Origin: Dipteris shenzhenensis
Taxonomy: Eukaryota; Polypodiophyta; Polypodiopsida; Gleicheniales
Strand: one strand, 5' to 3'
Length of the DNA: 64,000 bases
NCBI GenBank assembly: GCA_047967505.1
Contig: CM106538.1
Under the pieces are notes generated by a model, which saw nothing but the letters and a program-made list of their open reading frames with translations, was not told the origin of the DNA and ran no database searches. Each line of letters starts with the position of its first letter. Position 1 is the stretch's first letter. Position numbers and translations under genes: made by a program. This document shows, piece after piece, positions 12,700-24,500 of this stretch.

Positions 12700-14110
12700 A
12701 AACCTCTCAGTCTAAGAAATTGTACAACAGAAAGTGATTTGAGCAATTGGAGATTGCCCGAAAGATAAAATTTCTTTCTATTGTACAGTTTGTAAAAATG
12801 CTCTATATTTTTATTCTTGTCTCACACTTGGATCAAATCCTCACCTATCCCACTTTCGTCAAGCACAAGACCATAAAAGCAAGGCAGAATAAGAGACATA
12901 GAAGGAGAGATTCTACAAAAAGGTCAATATGAGAAATTATACAATAGAAATCGATTTGGATGGTTACGGATTTCCTAATAAGATGAATTTAAGAAATTAT
13001 ACAATAGAAAGTTATTTTCATAGTCAGAGATTTCCTAATAGGGCAAATTGCTTTCTTTTTTAAAGTTTGCAAAAACAATACATACGATTTTTCTTGTGTC
13101 ACTAACATGTATATAAAATACTAACCTACTCCACTTTTCACAAGCATCTATATTAACATCAAAATCGGGCAAAATAGTAGAATTTGAAGGAGAAAATGTG
13201 CAAAACTCTAAAATCTGGGAAACTATACAATAGAAAGTGATTTGGGCCGGTTGAACATTACCCAATAGATCAAATCACTTTCTATTGTATAGTTTATAAA
13301 AACAATAGATTCTTATTTTTTTGTTCTGCTCCTGCATATAATTTCAGCCTATTCCACTTTTGGCTCCAAGGTGTTTTCCAAGACTCTTATCCATTCCAAG
13401 TGTTTTTTTACACTCCATAGTGCACTAGAATGTGTGTTTTGAGTTTTGTACAAAAGAAAGCAATTCATATGTTGGGGAGGCTCCAAACCTCCAAATCTTT
13501 TTCTACTATACACTTCCTCTCGAACTCACAAGAGCATAACTTTTTGCTTAGTTCTCAACATTTAAAGCTTTATGAACTAGAATGGAGAGCACATCAAGAT
13601 CTTTACTATATGCATTGCTTAATTGTCATTTTTAGGTAGCTTGGTGGGATATGGAATTAGAAATCCAACCATTAGTTTTTGATTAATCACCATGATGACA
13701 TCCATGGGTCTTTAGTGTGACATAGACCCTTGTGTTTGATGGAAACAATTTCCACATGGAAATGTAGAATGAACATCAAAATAAGCATAAAAGCTCTCAC
13801 TCTAAGAAATTATATAATAAAAGGAGATTTAGGTAGTTGAAGATTTCCTAACAGTGCAAATAACTTTCTACTATATACAGTTTGTATCAACAATGCATGT
13901 GTTGCCTATTGTCTCAATCTTATGTATTATATTAACCTATTCCAGTTTTGAGAAGTAGAGGACAACCAAATCAGGGTAGCATAGGAGATTCTAGAAGGAG
14001 AAATTATGCAAAATGCAAAATTGTCACTTAGAGAAAGTGTACAATAGAAAGCAATTTGGGCACATGCAGATTGCCCAATAGTTGAAATTGTTTTCTATTG
14101 TATAGTATCT
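12700..14110. repeat. Five-copy repeat array built around a long hairpin
   Basis: Each unit contains an inverted repeat of the type 'aactatacaatagaaagtga..' with its complement. The best copy has perfect 24-bp arms at 13221-13244 and 13271-13294 around a 26-base loop. Degenerate copies lie at about 12718-12791, 12991-13065, 13806-13880 and 14035-14106. The flanks are repeated too, with an upstream phrase like 'agaaggagaaa..tgcaaa' and a downstream phrase like 'aacaatgcatatttttcttgtctca..cctattccacttt', so the full unit is about 230-290 bp. The interval 13400-13760 is a diverged insert. It could be a tandem cluster of a palindromic MITE or a satellite. No coding region is seen. Confidence 0.75.
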
Positions 14111-14500
14111 CAAAATGCATAAAACAATGCATTATTTTTCCGATATTCCTAAGCTATGACTTGGAAAGCCATGTATAAAAGAGCATTGAGGAATAGAGCT
14201 AAACTTTATCAGAAATAAAGGTGCTTACCTATTCATAGAAGATTCTCCTTTGGTGGTTGAAACAGTGGGTAGGATGCTTGCATGCAAGGGTAAGGATCTT
14301 GATGGAGCTTGTGATGATCTCGATAGAGCTAGTGATGATCCTAATAGAGCTTGTGAGATGAAAGGTAAGAGCATGCAAGGAAGAAATCATGGCCAAAATA
14401 GCATGGGTCTCACAAAAAGTTATGTGATGATGTTATATGTTTCCTATTCTTGCCTCCACTAGCTGATAGATTGACACTCGATAGTGACTTCATGAAATTC
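14111..14500. other. Intergenic stretch with a short repetitive open frame
   Basis: An open frame at 14250-14462 includes an internal near-repeat of the form GACDDLDRASDDPNRACE, arising from three copies of a ~24-bp unit at about 14294-14355. It resembles no family I know. Confidence 0.35.
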
Positions 14501-14504
14501 GCTC

Positions 14505-14730
14505 TATAATAGTAGAAGATCACGTAGGGAAATTGCCAACTTTCTCATAGATGTTGCAGACGCTCTTAGTGACAACTTTGTGAAGGGAGACGTTGCAATC
14601 AAGCTCTTGGTTGATTGTGAGAACGTGCTATGCAAGATTGATCCAAAGGAGCGACCTTCAGTGGGAGCAATTTTAACAAAAATGCATAGTTTCAATGTAA
14701 ACAAAGGATGCGGCAATGCGACCCATTGAG
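14505..14730 (+). pseudogene. Unrecognised coding-like relic
   Basis: The + frame starting near 14510 reads RREIANFLIDVADALSDNFV, then a phrase ending DPKERPSVGAILTKMHSF, with no stop for about 70 codons. There is no obvious start codon. The DPxxRPS element is reminiscent of the C-lobe end of protein kinases, but too little is present to assign it. It may be an isolated exon or a captured fragment. An antisense frame over the same bases looks less protein-like. Confidence 0.3.
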
Positions 14731-15119
14731 GAAATGAAGACATGTTGTTGAATATAAGCTACATCTTTTTTTAGCTTGACCCATATGATCGCACTATGAT
14801 TGCCAAAGTTGTAATGTCTTTGAAAAATGTAAATGTGGGTTTAAAAATTAGGACCACATGTATCTTTGAAACAAATGTAACAATTTGTCAGTGTTTTCTC
14901 TTTTTATTTGTACAATTTAATTGATCGTGGTCAATCCACAATCCTGTTAGTTGGATAAATTCTTATATGGTATGAGCATGTTATAATTAAATGTCTCAAT
15001 AACACGTCGCTCACTCGATTTCGCATGTGTGTTAGATCTTCTCTTGCTCTCTCACTCGCCATGGCATCCACGTCGCAATGATCAACGCAAGCTGCATACA
15101 CATCCCAGGATCCAAACAT

Positions 15120-16090
15120 GAGGGGAAATCAAGCCATGAAGCACATAATGGACATGGCTGATGCTACCTCCTATCGACACGAAGAGATGAGGCATGCGCA
15201 ATTGCCAATGCAAGCATCTTCCATGATCTGAACGGTTGGAAGAATAACCACATCAATGTAGTGGTCTCCAACGATGACATTGCAGCAGTATGGGATTGCA
15301 TCGATGTTGCACATGGACGGTGGCCCATTAAGAATTATCGCCACCTCGCTATGAAGAAGAATGCATACTACATTCATTGCATGATCAAATTTGATAAGCC
15401 TCATAGTAGGGACGTGCCACTTTACTTTGCAAGGATGTTATATGCAAAGTTCATGCTGGACGTGCCTGTAGACTTCACTGACAAACCCAGGACACGTGGG
15501 AAAAGTTCGACGCAACCACAATCAGCCGGCGCCACTGTTGTCCCCATCGTTGCAACACCACCTGCTAACGTGGGAAGCCCGACTTTAGATAAGTGAAGTA
15601 CATGTTGATTGTTATAGTTGTCATATCATACACAGTGTACTCATTAGCCATATTGTGCATTTGTGTAGTTTCTGTGATGAGCTCTGAATTATTTATGAAT
15701 GTGTGTGAAGTCAGAGAAGATGAAGGCATAGAGGGGAGTGACGGTGCAGAGGGTCCACATGCTATGATGCAAAGTGTTGCACAGGAAGATCTCACCTTTT
15801 CGAGCATCATAGTTCGTGATGCTATGTCTGAGTATCGACGAGTGATGAGAGAGAACGAGCGCATGTAAGCTAAATTCAATCGCGTAAATGCCATGCTCCA
15901 ACAAGCTGGTCAAAGGCAAGACCGTGAAAATGCCTACAAGGAGCAATGTCGCATCTCCGCTACATATTCTCAGCAAGCGCAAGATGCACAAGCCGCCCTC
16001 CAACACATTGATTATGGAGGCCCTCCTAAACCCGTGTACTCTTCATGGCAGATGTTACATCTCCACTTTGTGGCAGTTATGAGCATAACA
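15120..16090 (+). pseudogene. Unrecognised coding-like relic with a C-terminal coiled-coil segment
   Basis: From 15120 the + strand encodes an ATG-initiated frame that shifts near 15215 into an open stretch reading HDLNGWKNNHINVVVSNDDI and later LYAKFMLDVPVDFTDKPRTR, ending with TGA after codons for SPTLDK at about 15594. A second open stretch, 15593-16090, has one stop at 15867. It carries an acidic segment and then a helical, glutamine-rich part reading RVNAMLQQAGQRQDRENAYK and QQAQDAQAALQHIDYGG, which looks like a coiled coil. Base composition is less AT-rich than the surroundings. I recognise no domain. It could be the non-transposase ORF of a DNA transposon or a captured host gene. Confidence 0.4.
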
Positions 16091-16329
16091 TAGTCTCGGC
16101 CTTTTGCAGGGTTTTGGCCTCGTTTCTCTAGAGCCATGCTCACGTACTCTATATGCACATACTAATAGATCAATAATGTGCAAAATTGTCAATTTCCATG
16201 TATCAAAACATTTCTCCAGTCTTGAACAAATTTATTTCCCGAATATGTGTTGCATGGAACAATCATTTCGCTCACTCTTATTCCGCTAATGTTTAGTAAG
16301 TATGCTAGACCTCGAGATGGATTAACCAT

Positions 16330-16760
16330 CCAATCGTCTTGCCCCATCTCGACATAATTGGATGGTAATAGACGTGGGATGGCAAATTGCCTTTTCCCAC
16401 ATCTCTCTCTTTCTCGAGTAGGCATCTATCTGCACTATGATCTTTCGTGACTCTAGTTCGGGTCGTCGCCTTCGTGAGTCCTGCTGGTTAATACGGTCTA
16501 GCTGGAAAAACTCGGTGATCATGCTCTAAGTGGAGTGTGGTTGTGTGTCAGGATCATCCCTACGTGCCTTGAGCAAGTGCTCCCTTTGTCGTATGGCCTC
16601 ATGAATGAAGGATACCGAGCATCTCTGGTCTGGATAGCACCAGAAGTTAGGTAGGGAGCCGAAGCCATCTCTGAAAAGGTATTGGTACTGACCTCTAATG
16701 TCGTAGTATACACCGGGAATCTGAAAGCGAAATTCTTCTCTGGCAACTTTCTTTATGACA
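16330..16760 (-). pseudogene. Unrecognised coding-like relic on the minus strand
   Basis: Reading leftwards from about 16755, the minus strand is open for about 70 codons, with phrases such as VAREEFRFQIPGVYYDIRGQ and GSLPNFWCYPDQRCSVSFIH, ending at a TAG near 16532. A second open part follows (ITEFFQLDRINQQDSRRRRP, to about 16322). The aromatic, charged composition is protein-like and unlike the random frames nearby. It faces the + strand relic at 15120-16090, and the pair may be two ORFs of one decayed element. No motif allows a family call. Confidence 0.35.
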
Positions 16761-17860
16761 AGCCCATAGTATCAACTGATTGCATCTTATGCTTGCTATT
16801 AAGTTCCCTATGCGCTAGCAATTGAAGGGAGTTAAATTTGTACTACCTATCATTTGAGGTTCATGAAGCAATTTAGATGTAACGAATTCACTGCTCTACT
16901 GCTACTACTACTACATTAATTTGCAAACCCACGTTCCTATTTATTGGAAAAAAGATGGAGAATAATTCATGCTATGTTCTACTCCTCAACTCCTATGTGT
17001 TGCAATCTAATGCTTAGTTAACTAGGACAAAGTGCTAGTTACTGCTACTACATTTACTGGTTGTAAGTGTCACCAACATTATAGTATTATGCTTAATTAG
17101 TGCTTAGTTAAAAAATTTTCAATATTGGTTAAGTAGCACTATAGTCTTATGGTCAATTACCTAGTATTGAGTACTAGTTAGTGCTAGTTGCTGCTTCTAG
17201 CACTTACAGGGATTACTAGAATTTGAGCGATTGCGTTCAAGCGAGCCTAAATTTTGAGCAAGTCTAAACTTTGAATTTAAAATTGGAGTTCATTTATCAA
17301 TTCATTGATTAACATTGCAAAAGTAGCAACCATTGATGCCAAACCCTTTGCTCTTGCATGAAAACAACAACTGTGTTTACACACTATCCAAGAAGGACTT
17401 CATTTACATTATGGGCTGATAGCGACAAGGTGCAAACCAACTATAATTTTTTATGTCTATCTTTCTTCATTATATCAATTGTTTGCCTAGAAGACTTGAT
17501 CATCTTTAAAAATGTCTATGAATTTGTAGCTCTAGAGGTACAAAGCATTAGTAGTAATAGTTTCTTGTCCTACCTACCTATTACATGAAGAGCAATATTT
17601 TCTCTCAAATAAAAAGAATCATACTTGAGCAAGCAATAGATACAAGGGAATGCACATGTACATGAAAATCAAAAGAGTCCTCTCTAGATTCTTTGGGACT
17701 ATCAACATCTTTCAAAAATTACATAGCGGATATATCAGAATAGTATTGCTTTTTAGAAATACTCTCCAAAAATTTGCTAATACGCCCTCATACAAATTCT
17801 AAATACATACTAGCAGCCAAAATATATCCTCTGCAATCTCAAAATTTACAAAGTCCATTG
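16761..17860. other. AT-rich, low-complexity stretch
   Basis: It contains a (CTA)n run near 16900 and many variants of 'agtgctagttactgctac' and 'gcttagttaa' between 16890 and 17210, that is, a diffuse short-motif repeat. The 76-codon frame at 17358-17588 shows no recognisable features. I see no gene. Confidence 0.4.
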
Positions 17861-17931
17861 CCAATACTTGGTTGGTTTCGAGGAGAAGCCAATGCCTAGA
17901 ACAGTTCTACCTTTGTAAGAGCAATCTGGTG

Positions 17932-18360
17932 CATGGACTCATGCACTTTGTCACTCAATCCCAAAACACCCATAAAGGCAAAGTAGATGTATTTGCATGG
18001 AATGTACATCCCTTTCTATGCATCTCGTTGCATGAAGTTCCTATCACAAAAACTCTGATATTGTCATATGTATGTAAGGCCTGTTGCAATGGAACTCTCT
18101 CTATGCACATGAAATTGATGGATTTCATTTGGAATTATTATTTTCTCTTGCACAACTTCAACGTTCAAACACTGAGCCTTCTGAATGCTCTCTTGAAAAC
18201 CTTTACTTAGCTTGGATTGCCAATTTTATTATTCTATTATCCCTTTGGCCCATGCAAACATCACTCATTGCTATATCACTCCTTGGCACGCGTGCTCCAT
18301 GCACATTCAGTCTGTCATCCTCCTCATGCACAAACCCTACTTGTTGCAATCACTCCTTTT
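17932..18360. repeat. Right arm of the large inverted repeat (partner 1-430)
   Basis: This is the reverse complement of 1-430 apart from small indels and scattered substitutions. The coding-like reading on its minus strand continues into the relic at 18400-19690. A + strand frame at 17872-18210 is its antisense shadow. Confidence 0.8.
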
Positions 18361-18399
18361 CATGTGTTTTAATGAAAGTCCCAACCACAACCTTCCAAA

Positions 18400-19690
18400 C
18401 CCCAGGTGAATAACTAGGTACACCCAAGATAGACTAATCAACACTCCACGTATGGCCTACAGAGGTATTGCAAAACCACACAAACTGCTCTTTGATACCA
18501 TTAGGATGTTGTCTTCTACCCTTGAAGCAAGGTGCAAGGACACCCTCAATTGCACTTTGACCCAATACATTTATGAGTGCTCAACACTATTCTTTATTTC
18601 AGTAATAAGTTTAAAGTATGTGACCACACTATGTGGCTCTATTCTCTTGATATCCCAATTACCATCATGCATAGTAGTCTCTTTGCATAGATTGTCATGT
18701 TCTTGCACACCAGACAAGCTTGCTCTCCTCCCACCAATCAGCTAGTTGCTTATGGTAACTTTAAACAACCATTTCTGACCCAAGCTTGCACTTGGTCTCA
18801 TTCTATTCACCAAATTAAGTCCTCATGTTGGACCAATAGTGGGGCATCTTAAAGACATGAGGCTATTGATCATCTAAGAGTTTCCCAAGGAAAAGAATGC
18901 TTTGCAGGAATGGATATCTAGTTTCAAATCCAATAATGCATCAAGCCCATTTTCCACGCCTTCATCCATGTCTACTTGACTGAAAAACTCTCTGAATCGC
19001 CTTCTTTCTGACAATGGTGTAATACTCAAAAGAACCTCTTGGAAACCAGTCTCATCCTCTTTGTGGCCTCCTCTTTTCCACCAATCAACATTTCCATGAC
19101 AATGTCTTCAGCAACATTAACCTCAATATTTTTGCATGACGCAGAGAGTTTCTTTTTAGCATGATCTAATATCATATCACCCACTTGCTTTCTTTTGCCA
19201 CCACTACAGCCTTCATCCACTAGATACTCATGAACACCCACATGCACTACACACCTTGTAGTCTATTCTTGACCATGTGGAATGCAGTAGTAAATGTAAA
19301 CATTGCATTATGCAACACATATTGGTATCTCACCACAATGAATGTGATCCAAGGTACCATCAACTAGACCTACTGAACATGCCTTTCTCAAATTTCCCTT
19401 CCAATGTGTCTCGTTACAAAGTTTGGTTCATGCCATGTAAAGACAATCCAAATTAAAGCATCTTGAGCAAATACCATGTAGATCTACTTATTCGGATAGT
19501 TATTCCATTGAAAGAGTCATATGATCTTGTAGAGTAAAGTGTCCAAACATGGCGATTGGACTTTTGATCCATGCCAAGCATTGTAGATCCATGAGGAGAA
19601 GGTGGAAGCTCAAACACAACATAACCATTGTACTTTGTTGGAAACTCCAACACTTGTTCTATACTTTTAGCACTCAAGAAAGTAACAGGC
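18400..19690 (-). pseudogene. Relic of a putative transposon protein with a Cys/His-rich region
   Basis: The minus strand reads, from about 19430 leftwards, CNETHWKGNLRKACSVGLVD, then a cluster with the pattern C-x-VYIYYCIPHG..TTRC-VVHVGVHEY..DEGC at about 19200-19310, then a lysine-rich helical part (HAKKKLSASCKNIEVNVAED) down to 19026. Several stops interrupt the frame. Paired Cys and His residues in an HxGxH context are typical of N-terminal zinc-binding regions of plant DNA transposases, but I cannot name the superfamily. The frame at 19453-19692 on the same strand may belong to it or to an unrelated fragment. The inverted repeat arm lies just downstream in the reading direction. Confidence 0.4.
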
Positions 19691-19925
19691 AAAGCACTAT
19701 GAAGTGGACATGATTTGTATTTTGAGGTTTGGAATCAGAGAACAAGAGTCTCCCAAGCAAGCTGATCACACTCACCATGTTCCTCGATTTGGGAGTGGTT
19801 ACAGAATCTTGAAGTGTGACTATGGAAAACACTATACCAGACTTTGGCTCCAGTTTGAATCCAAAATCTTCACCCTCCAGTGCCATTGGATGAATGCTTC
19901 CTACATCGTCCAGTCCCACAGTCAA
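19691..19925. other. Unassigned stretch between relic and pyrimidine tract
   Basis: Open frames exist on both strands (minus 19674-19940, plus from 19704) but neither resembles a known protein. Confidence 0.3.
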
Positions 19926-20280
19926 GTCCCTCTTTCTCATTCTCCAACTTCCTCTTTTCCTCGTTCTAATTCTCCCTCGTTTTCTCTCTCACTTTCCCTC
20001 TCTCACTCTCTAACTCTCTCTCCTTGTTCTCTCTGTAACTCTCACTCCTTCCCTTGCTCACACTCTTGCTCTCACTCTTGCTCTTCCTCACTCCCTCGCT
20101 CATGCTCTTGCTCATTCCCACACTCACTCTCCCTCTCTACAGTAACTCTCTACCCCCTCCCACTCACTCTCACCCCTCCCACTCACTCTCACGACCTCCA
20201 CTCGCTCCTTCCCCATCCTCGCTGCCTCACTCACTCTCATACTCCCTCCCTCAGCCTTGCTCCCATACCCATTCCCCACA
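19926..20280. repeat. Pyrimidine-rich microsatellite tract
   Basis: About 350 bp of CTC/ACTC/CTT-type simple repeat with almost no purines except A. It creates a long serine/leucine/proline open frame on the + strand (19704-20288) that I regard as an artefact of low complexity. Confidence 0.8.
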
Positions 20281-20281
20281 T

Positions 20282-20480
20282 ATGGTAGTATCTCACCAGT
20301 GCATATTTTAGTGCATGTATGCACCACGTATGTGCAAAGTCTTATATTAATCTGACCCTTTCACATATGGTAGGAGCTCATAAGTGCATATTCTATTGCA
20401 TGTATGCACCACATATGCACGAAATTTAGAAACTTCACATGCTCACCCACACAAATAGTATCCAATAATCATGAAATTTT
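20282..20480. repeat. Satellite units of the ~180-bp family
   Basis: Two catatgg anchors, at about 20280 and 20361, are followed by 'gcatgtatgcaccacatatgcac' and 'cccacacaaatagtatcc', the same order as in 670-2400. Confidence 0.75.
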
Positions 20481-20599
20481 CATCTATGAGCATATTAGTA
20501 GGCTAACCTCTTGCTAAAATGGGCTATTATCCCATTACTATGGGTTTCAGTTCATCACCTTAATGTGAGTTTGAAAGATGTACATCTGGCTAGCTCATA

Positions 20600-20865
20600 T
20601 TGTATGGAGGATTCAAGGAAGTAAACACATCCTACATATACATTTCATGCTATTTTGTGCAAGAAAGCAAAGGATGTAGTGAGTTTTCCACAAACACAAC
20701 TTATCCACTTCCTACAATCTACTTGGTAGCTAGAGGGTAGAGGTAGTATCCTTTGGTTTTGGAACTATAACCGACAAGAATACATTTTATATCTTTGTAA
20801 TCAAGCTTCAGTAACTATTGCTCTAGCACTAATGCATATGCCAAGCATCCAGACACTTGAAATGA
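20600..20865 (-). pseudogene. Ty1/Copia integrase C-terminal fragment
   Basis: On the minus strand, from 20862 leftwards, one frame reads SGCLAYALVLEQ, stop, LLKLDYKDIKCILVGYSSKT and KGYYLYPLATK, ending near VVFVEN. This is the conserved FGCxAYxxVP...KCIFVGYSxxTKGYRLYDP...DVVFxE region after the Copia integrase core. Three in-frame stops interrupt it and no other Copia domain is adjacent. It lies between satellite blocks in the opposite orientation to the other Copia remains of the window, so it is probably the residue of a separate insertion. Confidence 0.85.
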
Positions 20866-20899
20866 GCCATAATTTTCTAAAGGGTATGAAATTTGTGCA

Positions 20900-21250
20900 A
20901 ATTAATAATTCTACAAAAAGTTCATACTAATACAACGATTTGACACATGGAACGAGCTCATCGATGTGCGTATTCTTCCACGTATGGACCACACATTGAA
21001 AAGTTAAGGAGTTGTGCATGACTTCCCATAGGAATGGTATCCAATCATCATCAAAGTTTGGAAATCATAAAGTTTACTTAAATTAAAGTGTCATTACTCT
21101 CACATTTTGACTTGGAACCACCTCATCGAGACGTATTTTGTTGCTCATATGCACCATGCATGTTCATAATTTAGGAATTTTGCATGCCCACCACAAATGT
21201 GATCTAATCAACATGAGACTTTTCAAGATGTAAGTTAACAAGGGTGCATG
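20900..21250. repeat. Satellite units of the ~180-bp family
   Basis: Two further units (anchors near 20942 and 21110), with 'tatccaatcatcatcaaagtttgg' and 'gcatgcccaccacaaatgtgatctaatcaacatgag' in the same register as 670-2400. 21251-21583 between this block and the W copy is AT-rich with nothing identifiable. Confidence 0.75.
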
Positions 21251-21583
21251 TATGCAAATAATAAAAAAGAAATACTTTGAGGACTCACAAGATCCATTAG
21301 GCTTTGCCAAGGTTCTATAGTTATTTGAATGCTCTCATACTGATTGCAATGCCAACACCTTTATTTTAAAAACCCTATAATTTAAAACTAAAAGGTAAAT
21401 CCGCGTTATTTTTTCTTGAAGGTTTTACGAATGATACCTGCAAAGTTTTGATGTCAACTTTCTGGGTTTTTTTTTTGCTTTAGTTTTATAAACAGATCTA
21501 GTAGACAACAATATCTTCATCGGCGGCAAGCATAAAACCCATTTGGCTTGCATAAAGCCCTTTCAATAGGAAAATGAAAATTT

Positions 21584-24500
21584 TTAACTCTCAAAGCTAA
21601 ACTAAGTATACAAATGGGCTAGAATTATTGTTGGAGTGACAAACTCCTTGCAAAAGCAATTATCTCTACCCGCCCTCAGAGCTTCGTCACACGTGAAATT
21701 CACAAATCAGGCAAATTGCTTTGCGAAAAAGGCAGGTACTACATCGTCTAACATAGAGAAGTATAGCCCCTCCTTGAGAGGAGGGGCTTTCTTTGAGAAC
21801 CTATTCCTCTCTATATTGAATGTTCCTACAACTAATAGGATAGCCTCTACAATGTTCAGAGTTCCTTCACTCAACTAAATGCACTTGCAGCACCAACAAC
21901 GCAGCCACCTGTTGCCTGTGGCCCGAGCTTGAGTAAACTTTTGGTGTGAATGTGATTCGATGAAGCAACTCTATGAAGAAGGGGCTCGACTCAAACATAT
22001 ATAAAAGCTAAGCTCTAATTTTAGCTTTGCTCTCTTAGCGTAAGATGTGTTCAAGCATTCCCAAAGCTTCCTTGTATTTACAATGTCAATAGAAATTCCC
22101 AAAAGCATAGTTGTCAAAAATAATAAAATTGGCTTTTCCTTCTAATCCCTTGTTCTTTTGCAAATGTCTCCAAAATCCAAAAAATCCAATATCTTGAGCT
22201 ATATACGATCATGATCAAGCATGGACATGGCATTCTCTTTCACGTCAAGAGTTAATCATCACCTGGTTACAAGTTTTAAGACACATCAAAATGTTCAAGC
22301 AAGGAAAAACATTATGTGCTAAAAAACACACTGTTTCGGCATTTCATAGATCTGAGCAAACATCACAAATACAACTATTTGGCATATAGAGACAAAATTA
22401 TCTAACCATATACATGCTTTGTTGGTCCATATAGCTATCTGGCACTCATGGCTAGTTGAATAGGAAGCACACGGTTGTCTAGCTTGCATGCACAAGTAGC
22501 TCAACTGGTAAACAATAAGATCAATTGTCTGGCTAGCCTAGCTGATCAGGCTATCTAGCTATAACAAGCTATATGAATATCTTTCTTGCAACACCTAGTA
22601 TGATCCAAATCAAAACTCTAAAAATAGTGGAAATATCTAAGTAATGGGATTATCATAACAAGGGTCTACCTTGCCCTTTATTTGACACATTAAAAATGCG
22701 ACGCTAACATGGAGATTGATTGAGATTATCATCCATTAGCCATTCTTATTAATGATAATGAAGCTTGAGTACATGTGAGATGGGCTCACTAGTTAATTAG
22801 GACCTAGGTAGGTTGGAAAAATGCCCTCTATATGATTAAAGCATAATTGGTGATCATAGGGTTGTAGCTCCCACTACATTAGACCACATTACTCTTAAGA
22901 GGGATTCATGGCTACAAAGTCACAAGGCAAAACAAAAAAGCTTTCCTCTAACTACTATTTGCCTCACAACATCTAGCGATATGCTCACAAGGTTCATAAA
23001 ACTTAGATACTTGATAAAGCCAACTATCATTGACAAATGTACAATGTTAGTCAAGGTCATTCTGCCTCCTCATTGTATTGACCCGGAGGGTTAGATACTT
23101 GTTTTGGCTGGAACACATGCAATGGAGAAGCTATATTCAACTAGAGGCCACGTTTAGAATGTTTGGTGCTCTTCTTCAAGTCGTGTGGCTTGCAACAAAT
23201 AAAGGCACAATTTAACTAGCACATGCTTGGGCTTATGTTCATGCAAGACCCATCAACTATTGCAAGTGTCATGATGGACCTTGTTTGGGGCCGCCACATG
23301 TAAAGTTAACGATTGAACATAGGAGGGCCAAAATAGCCCCCTGCTGGGGGGCTAGATTTGCTAATCTGATTTTCCATAAGAGGAGTGACTACCATAGTCC
23401 TAAGGAGGGCCAACTTGAGGTAACTCATGATTATAGGTGCAACACATATACAAAATTACGACTTGGCCTCCTATGTAGTCCATGCCATTGGGTTTCCTCA
23501 ACAGTGGCACCCAAAAATTTCCATTGCTCTTAGAGAGACTTCCCATGCAATGCTTAGTAGGCATATTTGGTGGAAAGATTGGAAAATCTATTTGTTCCCC
23601 ACTCAATGCTCCTAAAGCTTGATGGCATGAGCTTGGCATTTACATGCTCCATTCGAGATTCAAAATTGGGCCTTGCTAAGCAGACATACCATGGACTTTG
23701 TGATTTTGGCCTATTGTGGCCAATAGTACTCTACAGGCTATGATTTGCATAACATCTTGTTGTAGGGGTTTACATTATAGGAGAGAGCAAATACTGAGTG
23801 GGACCTTGTCCTTAGCTTGTGATCGTGCCGACTTATGCCCACAAATGTTGTTCTTATTCCATTGTGTGCTTGGCTAAAAACTACCATCGTTTTAGCCATC
23901 GTTTTAGCCACTACAACATGAATGTGCTCTACTACCTAACCACATGTAATCAGATAGGCTTATTCCGATGCTCCTTTCTTGTGTTGAATATATCTCAAGC
24001 GATGTTTGAATTGACACTTAATATCTCTTGATTTCATGATCTTTTTTAAATTTGGCCTACGCTAACAAGCAGTAGGTATTCTTCCTCGAGAGGACCTTGA
24101 GGGGAAACGAATGTGGGTAGTTGCTCAGAGGTGGGTGAATGCCCAAACCACCTAAGTTGCTTGCTTTGTCCAATTTCGTGATCTTAACAGGGCTCTGTGA
24201 CACAAAGGCAATATAAGAGGAGATGCAAGGGCAAAACAGGAGGCGTACTTCCCCAGAGAGGAGATCCCCATGCACTAGGGATTTAGATCTAGTTGGATCA
24301 CCAAACAAGTGCCCATGGAGAAACTAACAAACACTGGACTGCATCGCAATAGCATGGGGGCACTACATTCCATTGCAATGGCATGGAGGCTCGCTTTTTA
24401 GAGCATGTTCCTGCCTAGCATCGGGCCAACAAGAATGCCGATGCCCTTATGGTTTCCATAGAACTTTGTAAAAAAATAGGTGCTAGAATGTAACATTTGA

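Noticed and set aside
14512-14730. Protein kinase C-lobe assignment for the DPKERPS phrase
   Set aside because: Only one short motif fits, no HRD, DFG or APE motifs are nearby, and the flanking residues do not match a kinase.
19704-20288. 194-codon + strand open frame rich in Ser, Leu and Pro
   Set aside because: Its second half is simply the translation of a CT-rich microsatellite, and the first half has no recognisable features.
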